Assembly (NCBI GenBank): GCA_010024875.1
Contig: RGFZ01000004.1
Coordinates: forward strand, 1 to 64,000
Source: Oxalobacteraceae bacterium
Lineage (GTDB): Bacteria > Pseudomonadota > Gammaproteobacteria > Burkholderiales > Burkholderiaceae_D
Direction of reading: 5' to 3'
DNA length: 64,000 bases
Position 1 is the first letter of the stretch; each line of letters starts with the position of its first letter. The translations under genes were made by a program, and so were the position numbers. The notes under the pieces are model-generated. The model saw only the letters and a program-made list of their open reading frames with translations. It searched no databases and was not told the origin of the DNA. This document shows, piece after piece, positions 45,861 to 56,684 of this stretch.

Positions 45861-47029
45861 ACGTGCTCCTCTTGTAATAATGACCGCGCTTCCATGTTTC
45901 GCGCAGCAGCGGTATAGCCGCCTTCGTCGCCATCGACGAAATGCAGGTGTATTTCGGGGGAACGCACAACGCAGGTAAACAGCGCCGATCGGGCAAAATG
46001 CCATCCCCAGCGGACCCCATGCCGGCGGCGTGCCTCATCAAGCAGCTGTGCAATCGATTCTCGCTGAGCGTGGCTAACATCGATGACCATCCTCAGGCAA
46101 TCGTCCAGCTTGAGATAGTCATTGTTTTTGCACAGGCTGACGATGTAGCGCCCAGCGGCAGAATCCGGGTCGTGCCGGGTTCGCTTGACGATCACGGTGA
46201 GGAGTCCGGTAAGCGAGGCCACTCCGAGGTAATGCAGCCACTGCGCCAGCTTCCCCTGCTTTTTCATGCGTGACTCGTGCATCAAGAACTCCGGTGGCCA
46301 ACGATCGGGGAGATTGTCCGGCGTAATGGGCATCGACTCGGGTGCGATCTCCTGAATAGACGACAGCAACTCCCGGTAAAGCGGCAGATGATCACCGTCG
46401 GCGTGAACGATGAGAGAGAGTATGCCGTCGCGCCGCGCCGGAACCGCACACCACCGGCATTCGAGACCTTCCATGCTGGCAGACGCGTTGGCAGCAGCGC
46501 TAATCAAGTACCTGCCATCCAGCGACTTGACCATGGCAGTCGCCGCGTTCAACCCACCACCGGCGAACAGGGCGATGTGATTACCTTTGCTTAACTGGCG
46601 ACGCGCCACCATCACCGGGATTCCTCGCTCGACGATATCGGCAACCGGCACACACCCTACTCTCAGCTCCAGACCAAACTCGAGCAGTGATTTTCGGGCC
46701 AGCGCAGTGAGGGATGCGGTGATCGCCTCAAAACAACTCGGTGGTACGATCAGCGTCGCTCCATCGCCACCAAACACAAAAGGAAAATCAACGCGCGGAC
46801 AGGCATTCTGGGCGCACAGAATGCTTGCTGCCCCCAAAGTGTTCACTTCCTTGTAACGACCCGCAGCAACCGCAGCGGTCGAACCACGTACATCCGTGAT
46901 GAAAATAAACCAGTCGTCTGGCGCCGGACGGTAATGCGAAGAATCTGTCAAGCCTTCCAGCGAGACTATCGGTTCGAGCTGCGCATAGAACGCTTCCGAT
47001 GAGTTCGGTTGATAGGTTGTCTGCGGCAT
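45857..47029 (-). CDS. DUF3095 protein with class III nucleotide-cyclase-like features
   Basis: This 390-residue soluble protein matches DUF3095 by its N-terminus (HYRPAPDDWFIFITDVRGST, AGRYKEVNTLGA). The first half has the look of a class III nucleotide cyclase domain. It has FITDVRGST with Asp46, then VFGGDGATLIV with Asp89, 43 residues later, against 44 between the two metal-binding aspartates of known cyclases. LELRVG and GGGLNAA (Asn161) match the cyclase LRIGIH and VNxAxR strands. The purine-selecting lysine and the transition-state arginine are not where expected, so activity is uncertain. The second half is unassigned. It overlaps the amidase gene and is probably first in that two-gene operon. 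Confidence 0.75.
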   Translation of the reverse strand: MPQTTYQPNSSEAFYAQLEPIVSLEGLTDSSHYRPAPDDWFIFITDVRGSTAAVAAGRYKEVNTLGAASILCAQNACPRVDFPFVFGGDGATLIVPPSCFEAITASLTALARKSLLEFGLELRVGCVPVADIVERGIPVMVARRQLSKGNHIALFAGGGLNAATAMVKSLDGRYLISAAANASASMEGLECRWCAVPARRDGILSLIVHADGDHLPLYRELLSSIQEIAPESMPITPDNLPDRWPPEFLMHESRMKKQGKLAQWLHYLGVASLTGLLTVIVKRTRHDPDSAAGRYIVSLCKNNDYLKLDDCLRMVIDVSHAQRESIAQLLDEARRRHGVRWGWHFARSALFTCVVRSPEIHLHFVDGDEGGYTAAARNMEARSLLQEEHV

Positions 47030-47404
47030 GAGTGGCTTTGTTTTTATATTCGCCAGTATAGATTGATGCGCGCTGCAGATGAATACTTGTCGGTTTGAGA
47101 ATCCAGATCGTCGAATGCAGTGGGATAGCGGTCTAACCTATTCGAGAAATGAAAAAGCCGAGGGTAGTGATGCCGCCAAAAATTAAAAAAGAGTGCTGCC
47201 AATCTTAGGTACACTCTTGGAGATTTCTCTCTCACCAAACTAATTTTGGTTTTTTCATGAGATTATGTAGGAAATTTGTTCATTCAGAATATCGAAAGAC
47301 ATTACCGATTGGTGATCACCAAATTGTGTTCGCATCAGCAGGCTTGGCGAAAATAATTTTCGCAACATTCACACTCAGAAAACATTATTGAAATGGAGAA
47401 CGTC
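47030..47404. promoter_or_regulatory. AT-rich divergent promoter region with two perfect inverted repeats
   Basis: This 375-base gap is clearly AT-richer than its surroundings. It separates the DUF3095-amidase operon (minus) from the Cys-rich miniprotein (plus). It contains the perfect 14-bp palindrome TTGGTGATCACCAA (47309-47322), of the kind bound by dimeric repressors, and the hairpin-forming GCGAAAA-TAA-TTTTCGC (47347-47363) 42 bases before the miniprotein start. I found no well-spaced -35/-10 pair. A weak terminator-like ACCAAA/TTTGGT with a T run at 47234-47255 has no gene upstream of it. Confidence 0.5.
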
Positions 47405-47593
47405 ATGGAAGACGCGCGTTGCTGTGGCACTGGCACCTGCATTATTAATGCAGATGGAGAATGCTGGTGTGGTCAAAGGTGGAACGGCACTCACATGAGT
47501 TATCCAGACGCCGTACTAGACAAGACCACGGCCGATACTTCGCAGAGTGAAGGAGCATCATCGCCGATGCGTAATTCAGAATCTGAAAAATAA
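47405..47593 (+). CDS. Cys-rich miniprotein of unknown function
   Basis: I choose ATG 47405 because GGAGAA (47395-47400) lies at ideal distance; the track uses an ATG four codons earlier that overlaps this site. The 62-residue product begins MEDARCCGTGTC and has five cysteines in 17 residues (Cys6, 7, 12, 20, 22; the last part reads ECWCGQRW), then a polar Ser/Thr-rich tail. The cysteine-dense head suggests a bound metal or disulfide core; there is no signal peptide. I cannot name the family with certainty. It stands alone between two minus-strand genes, 78 bases from the convergent guaA stop. Confidence 0.65.
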   Translation: MEDARCCGTGTCIINADGECWCGQRWNGTHMSYPDAVLDKTTADTSQSEGASSPMRNSESEK

Positions 47594-47671
47594 CGGTTAA
47601 TTCAGAAACTTCACTACCTACTGCTTACTTGCCTACCTTTTATTAAAATAAGCCGCCAAGTAAAATGAAAA

Positions 47672-49291
47672 TTACTCCCACTCAATCGTTGCGGGAGGCT
47701 TGCCCGAGATGTCGTACACCACCCGATTGATGCCGCGCACCTCATTGATGATCCGGTTTGACACCCGGCCCAGCAAGTCGTGCGGCAGATGCGCCCAGTG
47801 CGCGGTCATGAAATCCTGCGTCTGCACTGCGCGCAGCGCGACCACGTACTCATAGGTCCGCCCATCGCCCATCACGCCGACGGATTTCACTGGCAGGAAG
47901 ACGGCAAAAGCCTGACTAGTGGCGTCATACCAGTTCTTGTGAAAGTAGCCGACCGGCGTCCCCTCCGCCAACTCCTGAGATAGCGGTATCGCGGTATTAC
48001 GGAGTTCTTCGATGAAGATTGCATCGGCGCGTCTGAGCAGATCTGCATATTCTTTCTTTACCTCGCCAAGGATGCGCACGCCAAGCCCCGGTCCGGGAAA
48101 AGGATGGCGATACACCATGTCATGCGGCAGACCCAGCGCAACGCCCAGCTTGCGGACTTCATCTTTGAACAGATCACGCAAGGGCTCCAGTAGTTTCAGG
48201 TTGAGTGTCTCAGGCAGGCCACCGACGTTGTGATGACTCTTGATGGTGTGCGCGCCCTTTTTACCCTTGCCGGCGCTTTCGATCACATCAGGATAAATGG
48301 TGCCTTGGGCAAGCCATTTGGCATTCTTCAGTTTCTCCGCCTCGGTCTGAAAAACTTCCACGAACTCTTTGCCGATGATCTTGCGCTTGGCTTCGGGATC
48401 TGACACTCCCGCGAGCTTGCTCATGAACTGATTGGTGGCATCGACATGCACGACCTTCACGCCCAGGTTCTTGCCGAACATATCCATTACCATCTTGCCT
48501 TCATCAAGACGCAGCAAGCCGTGATCGACGAACACGCAAGTCAGCTGATTACCGATAGCACGATGAATGAGTGCCGCTGCGACGCTGCTGTCCACGCCAC
48601 CAGAGAGACCCAGGATCACTTCTTCCGAACCGACCTGCTGGCGTATGGTCTCGATCGCCTCGGTGACATAATCGGGCATGTTCCAGTCGGACTTGCAGCC
48701 GCAGATGTCATGCACGAATCGCCCCAGAATCGCCGTGCCCTGCACCGTGTGCGTGACCTCGGGGTGAAACTGCACGGCATATAATCGGCGCGCTTCGTCG
48801 GCCATACCGGCGATGGGGCAACTATCCGTCGAAGCCATCAGCTTGAAGCCGGGCGGCATGTCGATCACCTTGTCGCCATGACTCATCCAGACTTTGAGCA
48901 TACCGTGCCCCTCCGGCGTGACAAAGTCATTGATATCTTTCAGCAGCGACGTATGGCCGCGCGCCCGCACCTCGGCGTAGCCGAACTCGCGCACTTTGCC
49001 GTTTTCTACCTTGCCACCCAGCTGCGCTGCCATGGTCTGCATACCGTAGCAAATGCCCAAGACCGGCACACCCAGATCGAACACCGCTTGCGGCGCGCGC
49101 GGTGTGTCACCCTCCGTCACCGATGAGGGGCCGCCAGAAAGAATGATGCCTGCGGCCCCCGATGCGCGGATGAAGTCATCGCTGATGTCATACGGATGCA
49201 CCTCCGAGAAAACCCCTGATTCGCGCACGCGACGAGCGATCAGCTGAGTGACTTGTGAACCGAAATCGAGAATGAGTATCTTGGAATGCAT
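47672..49291 (-). CDS. guaA: GMP synthase (glutamine-hydrolysing)
   Basis: GuaA converts XMP to GMP with glutamine as amide donor. The 539-residue protein has an N-terminal class I glutamine amidotransferase domain with nucleophile Cys81 in GICYGMQ and a later HPEVTHT, then the ATP pyrophosphatase domain with the P-loop [11 protein letters not shown], and the dimerisation domain ending in the conserved KPPATIEWE. It follows guaB on the same strand, with a terminator-like hairpin in the 81-base gap. Confidence 0.98.
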   Translation of the reverse strand: MHSKILILDFGSQVTQLIARRVRESGVFSEVHPYDISDDFIRASGAAGIILSGGPSSVTEGDTPRAPQAVFDLGVPVLGICYGMQTMAAQLGGKVENGKVREFGYAEVRARGHTSLLKDINDFVTPEGHGMLKVWMSHGDKVIDMPPGFKLMASTDSCPIAGMADEARRLYAVQFHPEVTHTVQGTAILGRFVHDICGCKSDWNMPDYVTEAIETIRQQVGSEEVILGLSGGVDSSVAAALIHRAIGNQLTCVFVDHGLLRLDEGKMVMDMFGKNLGVKVVHVDATNQFMSKLAGVSDPEAKRKIIGKEFVEVFQTEAEKLKNAKWLAQGTIYPDVIESAGKGKKGAHTIKSHHNVGGLPETLNLKLLEPLRDLFKDEVRKLGVALGLPHDMVYRHPFPGPGLGVRILGEVKKEYADLLRRADAIFIEELRNTAIPLSQELAEGTPVGYFHKNWYDATSQAFAVFLPVKSVGVMGDGRTYEYVVALRAVQTQDFMTAHWAHLPHDLLGRVSNRIINEVRGINRVVYDISGKPPATIEWE

Positions 49292-49323
49292 GGGACGTTG
49301 TCAGATTGTCTGATGCGATGTCT

Positions 49324-49355
49324 GAAAAAATTCAGGCGGCATTGCTGCCGCCTGT
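49324..49355 (-). terminator. Terminator or attenuator hairpin between guaB and guaA
   Basis: On the minus strand CAGGCGGC and GCCGCCTG form an 8-bp stem with a 6-base loop (49333-49354), followed by AATTTTTTC. It begins about 18 bases after the guaB stop. guaA therefore depends on read-through or a promoter of its own. Confidence 0.75.
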
Positions 49356-49372
49356 TGGATGTGCTGCCGGTC

Positions 49373-50977
<1,605 letters not shown>

Positions 50978-50985
<8 letters not shown>

Positions 50986-51409
50986 AGACCACCTCTGCTC
51001 GCTTGCGAAACGACTCGACAAAGCTGTCAGCAATTTTTGAGAACACGGGGCCAATCAGCTTTTCCAGCAGCTTGCTGGAAAATTCATAATTCAGGTCGAA
51101 TTCGACCTTGCAGGCATCATCCCTAAGCGCTGTGAAACGCCATTCGCCATCCAGCTGAGAAAAAGGACCCTCAAGCAGTGTCATCTGCATGCGGGTTGGT
51201 GGGACATGGGTATTTTCGGTAGTGAAGCTTTGACGCACGCCGTGGTAGTCAATCATGATGGTGGCCACTAGCCGGTCTGGCGCACGCTCGCGAACCTCCA
51301 CGCCACCACACCAAGGCAGGAAGGAGGGGTACTCCTCGACCTTGTCGACTAGCGCGAACATTTGCGCTGCGCTGTAGCTCAGCAGTACCGATTTATGAAC
51401 AACTGCCAT
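50978..51409 (-). CDS. ratA: RatA/Coq10 family START-domain protein
   Basis: This 143-residue START-like protein starts at ATG 51409 (MAVVHKSVLLSYSAAQMFALV). The family is described in two ways: as RatA, a toxin that blocks 70S ribosome association in E. coli, and as relatives of Coq10, which binds ubiquinone. Signature regions are VDKVEEYPSFLPWC and LLEGPFSQLDGEWRFTAL. The stop codon overlaps the rnfH start. It is divergent from smpB, the classic arrangement, with 86 bases between starts. The track ORF extends 18 codons further without support. Confidence 0.9.
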
Positions 51410-51495
51410 GATCGCGTTTGTTAGAATGCCGGGTGGGGATTCTACCCTGATCACCCAATTCACTCCGCCGGTCGTCCCGGCCCTTACTGCACCCC

Positions 51496-51871
51496 ATGAG
51501 CATTGTCGACAACAAGAAGGCGTTTCACGATTATTTCATCGAAGAACGCTTCGAGGCGGGTATGTCCCTCGAAGGCTGGGAGGTGAAGTCGATTCGTGCC
51601 GGGCGGGTGCAGCTCAAGGAAGCCTACGTGATCGTCAAGAAGGGCGAGGTCTATCTGTTCGGCGCCCACATCAGCGCCCTGCCCACCGCCTCCACCCACG
51701 TGCACCCGGATCCTGTGCGCACCCGCAAGCTGCTGCTGCGGGCTGAAGAGATCAAAAAACTGATCGGCAAGGTCGAACGCGCCGGCTACACCATGGTGCC
51801 GCTGAACCTGCACTACACCCGGGGATGCGCAGCGCGAGATCGACAAGGCGATGAAGCAGAATCGTCGCTGA
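51496..51871 (+). pseudogene. smpB: SsrA-binding protein SmpB, disrupted by an internal deletion
   Basis: SmpB binds tmRNA and is required for rescue of stalled ribosomes by trans-translation. The first part is normal ([20 protein letters not shown] to [10 protein letters not shown], about 112 residues). Then the frame changes. The real C-terminus [12 protein letters not shown] followed by a stop is found in another frame, ending at 51871. The part between, in family members the segment with RVK-EI-LAKGKK-HDKR-TEKKR, is missing. About 74 nt are lost; restoring them gives 450 nt, a normal 149-residue gene. As written, the ORF continues out of frame to 51939 with an unrelated tail. The lost segment includes basic residues important for tmRNA and ribosome contact. 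Confidence 0.88.
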
Positions 51872-52022
51872 CAACATCTCGTAGTACACAATCGATACAC
51901 TGCACAGTCCTTTTTAGGACAAAAGCCGGGCTATCGTAGTTGGGAAAAATTCTCTGCTGACACTCCCCCTGGCTGAGCCCGATACATCTCATGACGAATT
52001 CCAAGCACCGTCTGGTCTGAAC

Positions 52023-52262
52023 GTGTCAGAAATACTGAGTGATGCTTTTCAGATCTATTACGATGAGGGGAAAAAAACTCATCAGACGAGTTTTTCTCAC
52101 CCCGGCTGGGCATTTCGAGCAATTCCTAATACCAGTCAGTATCTGGGTGACCTGTTGACCCATTTAGAAAAAATACGGGGCACGAGCGACCAGGCTCAAC
52201 AACTGATCGAAAAAGCGAAAGTCGCATTGCAAAAACGGATCGCGAGCCTGCAAAGTTCCTAA
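52023..52262 (+). CDS. Small hypothetical protein
   Basis: The 79-residue ORF starts with GTG (MSEILSDAFQIYYDEGKKT) and has a coherent composition with a likely C-terminal helix (QAQQLIEKAKVALQKRIASL). I do not recognise it. There is no clear ribosome-binding site. The frame is open upstream to 51918 without an ATG, so the true start is uncertain. It lies between the smpB remnant and the ppsA terminator. Confidence 0.45.
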   Translation: MSEILSDAFQIYYDEGKKTHQTSFSHPGWAFRAIPNTSQYLGDLLTHLEKIRGTSDQAQQLIEKAKVALQKRIASLQSS

Positions 52263-52297
52263 AAAAACAAAACCCCCGGGCCGTGAGGCGCGGGGGC
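52261..52297 (-). terminator. Rho-independent terminator of ppsA
   Basis: On the minus strand CCCCCG and CGGGGG pair (52273-52278 with 52291-52296) around a 12-base loop and are followed by TTTTGTTTTTTT. It lies about 110 bases downstream of the ppsA stop and abuts the stop codon of the convergent small ORF. The intervening bases 52298-52407 show no gene. Confidence 0.75.
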
Positions 52298-52407
52298 TGA
52301 AACAGTACTGCTGACTGTTCTTGTTAGTTATTCCGTAATCAGTCGACGTAGTGTAGCGAATTATTTCCGCATGTCAACAAAAGATTCCGGAACTTGACAT
52401 TAACCCA

Positions 52408-54840
52408 TCATTTCCCTGCCAGCTTTTGCCAGGTCTCGATGACCGAATCCGGGTTCAGCGAAATCGAGCTGATCCCTTCCTTCATGAGCCATTCGGCAAA
52501 ATCCGGGTGATCCGATGGGCCCTGACCGCAGATGCCCACGTACTTGCCCTTGGCGATACAAGTCTTGATTGCTTTGGTCAACAGCACCCGGACCGCCGGA
52601 TCGCGCTCGTCAAAGTCGGCGGCCAACAGTTCCATGCCGGAATCCCGGTCCAGACCGAGAGTCAGCTGGGTGAGGTCGTTGGAGCCGATCGAGAAACCAT
52701 CGAAATACTCCAGGAATTCTTCGGCGAGCAGCGCGTTGGACGGAATCTCGCACATCATGATCAAGCGCAGGCCGTTCTCGCCGCGCTTCAATCCGTGCTT
52801 GGCGAGCAGATGCACGACCTTCTCCGCCTGACCAAGCGTGCGCACGAAAGGCACCATCAGCTCGACATTGGTCAGCCCCATGTCGTCGCGCACCCGTTTC
52901 ATCGCGATGCACTCCATCTCGAAGGCTTCGGCGAAATCCGCCGCAACATAACGCGCTGCACCTCGGAAGCCGAGCATCGGGTTCTCTTCATCCGGCTCGT
53001 AGCGTGAGCCACCGATCAGCTTCTTGTACTCATTGGATTTGAAGTCGGAGAGACGAACGATCACGGGGCGCGGGTAAAAAGCCGCCGCGATAGTGGCCAC
53101 GCCTTCGGCCAGCTTGTCGACATAAAACGCCTTCGGCGAGGCATGGCCACGGGCGACGGATTCCACGGCTTTCTTCAGGTCGGGATCGACATTCGGATAA
53201 TCGAGAATCGCCTTGGGATGCACACCGATATTGTTGTTGATGATGAATTCCAGGCGCGCCAGACCGACGCCATCATTCGGGATGCTCTGAAAGTCGAAAG
53301 CCAGCTGCGGGTTGCCAACGTTCATCATGATCTTGACCGGAATTTTCGGCAACTCACCGCGCGCGACTTCGCTGATCTCGGTCTCGAGCAGGCCGTCATA
53401 GATCTTGCCCTCGTCGCCTTCGGCGCAAGAGACGGTGACTAGCGTGCCGTCCTTCAGCACCTCGGTCGCATCACCGCAGCCCACGACCGCGGGCACGCCC
53501 AGCTCGCGCGCAATAATCGCCGCATGGCAGGTACGACCGCCACGATTAGTGACGATCGCGGAGGCGCGCTTCATCACCGGCTCCCAGTTAGGATCGGTCA
53601 TGTCGGCCACCAGCACATCGCCGGGCTGCACGCGCTCCATCTCGTCCGGATCTTTGATCACGCGCACCGGACCGGCACCGATCTTCTGGCCGATCGCGCG
53701 ACCGTGGGTCAGAACGGTACCGCTGCCCTTGAGCTTGAAGCGCTGCTGCACATCCGCATGATGCTCTTGCGATTTGACGGTCTCGGGTCGGGCCTGCAAG
53801 ATATACAGCTTCCCGTCGCGACCATCTTTACCCCATTCGATATCCATCGGGCGGCCATAGTGCTTCTCGATGGTGACGGCATAGGTCGCCAGCTCGGCGA
53901 TCTCGGCATCGTTGAGCGAGTAGCGGTTGCGCAGCTCGATTGGCACGTCGACCGTGCGCACCGAGCGGCCGGCCTTGGCCTCGCCGGTAAATTCCATCTT
54001 GATCAGCTTGGAACCGATGTTGCGGCGGATGATGGGCAATTTGCCGGCGGCCAGCATGGGCTTGTGCACGTAAAACTCGTCCGGATTCACCGCGCCCTGC
54101 ACTACGGTCTCGCCCAGCCCGTAGCTGGAGGTGATGAAGACCACATCCGTAAAGCCGGATTCGGTGTCGATGGTGAACATCACACCAGCCGCGCCGAGAT
54201 CGGAGCGCACCATGCGCTGAATGCCGGCGGACAGCGCTACCTCGGAATGCGTAAATCCCTTGTGCACGCGGTAAGAGATCGCACGGTCGTTGTAGAGCGA
54301 GGCGAACACGTGCTTGATTGCCTCGAGCACGTTGTCGATCCCGACCACGTTGAGAAAGGTCTCCTGCTGGCCGGCGAAAGAGGCGTCGGGAAGGTCTTCG
54401 GCGGTCGCGGAGGAGCGCACAGCAAATGACATCTCACTTGAAGAATCATCTACAAGTCTATGATAAAAATCATCTATTTCTTTTTGCAGGCGCGGCTGGA
54501 ACGGGGTATCGACGATCCATTGACGGATCTCGGCACCGGCTGCTGCCAGCGCGCGAACATCATCGATATCGAGCTTGGCCAGACGGTCGGCAATGCGCTC
54601 AGCCAGCGAAGGGCCGCCATCGCTGTAAGACAGGAAATCCCGATAAGCCTGCGCCGTAGTGGCAAACCCGCCCGGCACGCGCACGTCCATATGGGCGAGC
54701 TGGCTGATCATCTCGCCGAGGGATGCATTCTTGCCGCCGACGGACTCGACATCCGTCATGCGCAGGTTTTCGAAGGAAACGACGTAGGCCGCCCCCTGAT
54801 CAGGGGCTTGATGGACCCCCTTGGTTGCTACGTTGGACAT
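52408..54840 (-). CDS. ppsA: Phosphoenolpyruvate synthase
   Basis: PpsA makes phosphoenolpyruvate from pyruvate and ATP in gluconeogenesis. The 810-residue protein has the N-terminal ATP-grasp domain ([35 protein letters not shown] as markers), the swivelling domain with the phosphorylated histidine in [14 protein letters not shown], and the C-terminal PEP/pyruvate barrel with SIGSNDLTQ and the catalytic cysteine region [17 protein letters not shown] precedes the start. It is divergent from ppsR, whose product regulates it. Confidence 0.97.
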   Translation of the reverse strand: MSNVATKGVHQAPDQGAAYVVSFENLRMTDVESVGGKNASLGEMISQLAHMDVRVPGGFATTAQAYRDFLSYSDGGPSLAERIADRLAKLDIDDVRALAAAGAEIRQWIVDTPFQPRLQKEIDDFYHRLVDDSSSEMSFAVRSSATAEDLPDASFAGQQETFLNVVGIDNVLEAIKHVFASLYNDRAISYRVHKGFTHSEVALSAGIQRMVRSDLGAAGVMFTIDTESGFTDVVFITSSYGLGETVVQGAVNPDEFYVHKPMLAAGKLPIIRRNIGSKLIKMEFTGEAKAGRSVRTVDVPIELRNRYSLNDAEIAELATYAVTIEKHYGRPMDIEWGKDGRDGKLYILQARPETVKSQEHHADVQQRFKLKGSGTVLTHGRAIGQKIGAGPVRVIKDPDEMERVQPGDVLVADMTDPNWEPVMKRASAIVTNRGGRTCHAAIIARELGVPAVVGCGDATEVLKDGTLVTVSCAEGDEGKIYDGLLETEISEVARGELPKIPVKIMMNVGNPQLAFDFQSIPNDGVGLARLEFIINNNIGVHPKAILDYPNVDPDLKKAVESVARGHASPKAFYVDKLAEGVATIAAAFYPRPVIVRLSDFKSNEYKKLIGGSRYEPDEENPMLGFRGAARYVAADFAEAFEMECIAMKRVRDDMGLTNVELMVPFVRTLGQAEKVVHLLAKHGLKRGENGLRLIMMCEIPSNALLAEEFLEYFDGFSIGSNDLTQLTLGLDRDSGMELLAADFDERDPAVRVLLTKAIKTCIAKGKYVGICGQGPSDHPDFAEWLMKEGISSISLNPDSVIETWQKLAGK

Positions 54841-55017
54841 GACTACTACCTTTTTGATGATGAGAAATCTTCATAAGCGCCTCGCAACCGGGGATCATTT
54901 TGTTATTCTTGGTACAAGCTGCGTGGGAAAAATTAGGTGGCCATCATTTTACAGGTCGCCAGCCTCTTTTTTCTGCGAATGACCGTTCTTTTTGCATTAT
55001 TTTTCTGTCAATTCACG

Positions 55018-55866
55018 ATGCCCGATTCCACTCCTGCTTCCAAATCCAGTTACGACCGCACTGCTTTCTTCGTCTCTGACGGCACGGGTATTACGGCCGA
55101 GACGTTCGGGCATTCCGTCCTGATCCAGTTCGACCTGAGATTTCGTGAAATCCGGCTGCCCTTCGTCGATACGATCGACAAGGCGCATGAAGCAGTTCGG
55201 CGAATCAATGAATCTGCTGCAGCGGATGGCAAGCGCCCCATTGTGTTCACGACGCTGGTCAAGTCTGACCTCTCGGCGATTGTGCGCAAGTCCGACGGAC
55301 TCCACATGGACTTGATACAAACCTTCGTCGAGCCGCTGGAACAAGAACTGGGCGTGCCCTCGACCCACTCCATAGGCCGCAGTCACAACATCGCCGATGC
55401 CAACGACTACAAGAACCGCATCGAGGCGATCAACTTCGCACTGGCGCATGATGACGGGCAATCACATAAGAATCTGGCGACGGCCGATGTGATCCTGGTG
55501 GGCGTCTCGCGCTCCGGCAAGACACCCACCAGTTTGTATCTGGCCATGCAGTATGGGATCAAGGCGGCCAACTATCCACTGATCCCGGAAGATTTCGAGC
55601 GCGGTCATTTGCCAAGCGGGCTGGTACCTTATCGCGGGAAGATCTTCGGATTATCCATCGCGCCTGACCGGCTCTCTGAAGTTCGCAATGAGCGTCGCCC
55701 GGGAAGCAAATATGCATCGCTGGAAAATTGCCGCTATGAAGTCAACGAGGCCGAAAGGATGATGCACCGCGAAGGCATTCGCTGGGTATCGACCACCGTG
55801 AAATCAATCGAAGAAATCGCCACCCTGATGCTGCAAGAACTCAGACTGGAAAAGCGTGCTTACTGA
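55018..55866 (+). CDS. ppsR: PEP synthase regulatory protein (kinase/pyrophosphorylase)
   Basis: PpsR (DUF299) is a bifunctional enzyme that inactivates PEP synthase by ADP-dependent phosphorylation and reactivates it by phosphorolysis. From ATG 55018 (MPDSTPASKSSYDRTAFFVSDGTGITAE, start marker) it has 282 residues. It shows the nucleotide-binding P-loop GVSRSGKTPTS and the conserved LANYP-like KAANYPLIPEDF. The track ORF begins 27 codons earlier. The divergent ppsR/ppsA pairing, with 177 bases between starts, is conserved in betaproteobacteria and supports the role. Confidence 0.94.
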   Translation: MPDSTPASKSSYDRTAFFVSDGTGITAETFGHSVLIQFDLRFREIRLPFVDTIDKAHEAVRRINESAAADGKRPIVFTTLVKSDLSAIVRKSDGLHMDLIQTFVEPLEQELGVPSTHSIGRSHNIADANDYKNRIEAINFALAHDDGQSHKNLATADVILVGVSRSGKTPTSLYLAMQYGIKAANYPLIPEDFERGHLPSGLVPYRGKIFGLSIAPDRLSEVRNERRPGSKYASLENCRYEVNEAERMMHREGIRWVSTTVKSIEEIATLMLQELRLEKRAY

Positions 55867-55879
55867 CAGGCACGCTTCA

Positions 55880-56677
55880 CTACCGATCTAATAGCAGTTG
55901 CCTTCGCTGCTCAAACAGACAAACCGCTGCGGCGGCGGCGACATTCATGGATTCGACGCCGGCTTGCTGAGGGATCGCCAACACGGTCGTCACACGGGAC
56001 AGCAGTTCGGGCGATACGCCAGCACCCTCATGGCCGAAAAGCCAGGCACATGGCGCACGTAGCGGCATATCGAAGATCGATACCGTCGCATGCGAACTGG
56101 TTGCGTACACGGGCACTGTAGCGCTTGCCATCCATTGCCCCAAATCGGCCTGTTCGATGACATCCAGCACGAAGTGCGCGCCCATGCCTGCGCGCAGCAC
56201 CTTAGGCGACCAGGCGGCTGCCGTGCCCTCGCCGCAGATCACCTGTCGTATGCCCGCTGCGGCTGCACTCCTGAGAATTGAACCCAGATTGCCTGGATCT
56301 TGCAGCTTATCCAGCAAGACGGTGGGCGTATCGGGTGCTACTGTGGTCTGCGCGACCGGTACGGGCACCATGAACAGCAGCGCGACACCCTGCTCGACCT
56401 GACTCAGTGGCGAGAACAGCGCATCCGGCAGCTGAATGCACTCCACGTCCATGGACAGGCATCGTTCGAGAATGCCGGACACCTCAGGATGATGGCGCGC
56501 GTTCTCTGAAAATACGCACAGCTCGGGGCGACCGCGATGCTCAAGCCAGGCCTCGCACAAATGCACGCCATCGAGCAAGGTTTTGCCGAACTTGCGCCGG
56601 GCCGGTGAGCTGCTCGCCAGCTGCCTGAGCTGCTTGTAGTGCGGATTATCGCGAGAGGTAACGGGCTTGATGCTCAT
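55880..56677 (-). CDS. SpoU/TrmH family RNA 2'-O-methyltransferase
   Basis: This 265-residue SPOUT enzyme has an N-terminal substrate-binding domain (SRDNPHYKQLRQLASSS; KTLLDGVHLCEAWL) and a trefoil-knot methyltransferase domain. The three SpoU motifs are LDKLQDPGNLGSILRSAAAAG, LFGHEGAGVSPELL and IPQQAGVESMNVAAAAAVCLF. It is an rRNA-type (RlmB/TsnR-like) enzyme; the exact target nucleoside is not clear. It is last in the rseP-to-rnhB operon and convergent with ppsR, 13 bases apart. Confidence 0.9.
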   Translation of the reverse strand: MSIKPVTSRDNPHYKQLRQLASSSPARRKFGKTLLDGVHLCEAWLEHRGRPELCVFSENARHHPEVSGILERCLSMDVECIQLPDALFSPLSQVEQGVALLFMVPVPVAQTTVAPDTPTVLLDKLQDPGNLGSILRSAAAAGIRQVICGEGTAAAWSPKVLRAGMGAHFVLDVIEQADLGQWMASATVPVYATSSHATVSIFDMPLRAPCAWLFGHEGAGVSPELLSRVTTVLAIPQQAGVESMNVAAAAAVCLFEQRRQLLLDR

Positions 56678-56684
56678 CGCAAGC

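Noticed and set aside
47234-47255. Terminator-like ACCAAA/TTTGGT hairpin with a T run on the plus strand
   Set aside because: The stem is short and AT-rich, and no plus-strand gene lies upstream that it could terminate.
51872-51939. C-terminal tail of the 147-residue smpB ORF in the track
   Set aside because: The tail after the frame change is unrelated to SmpB; the true C-terminus is in another frame and ends at 51871.
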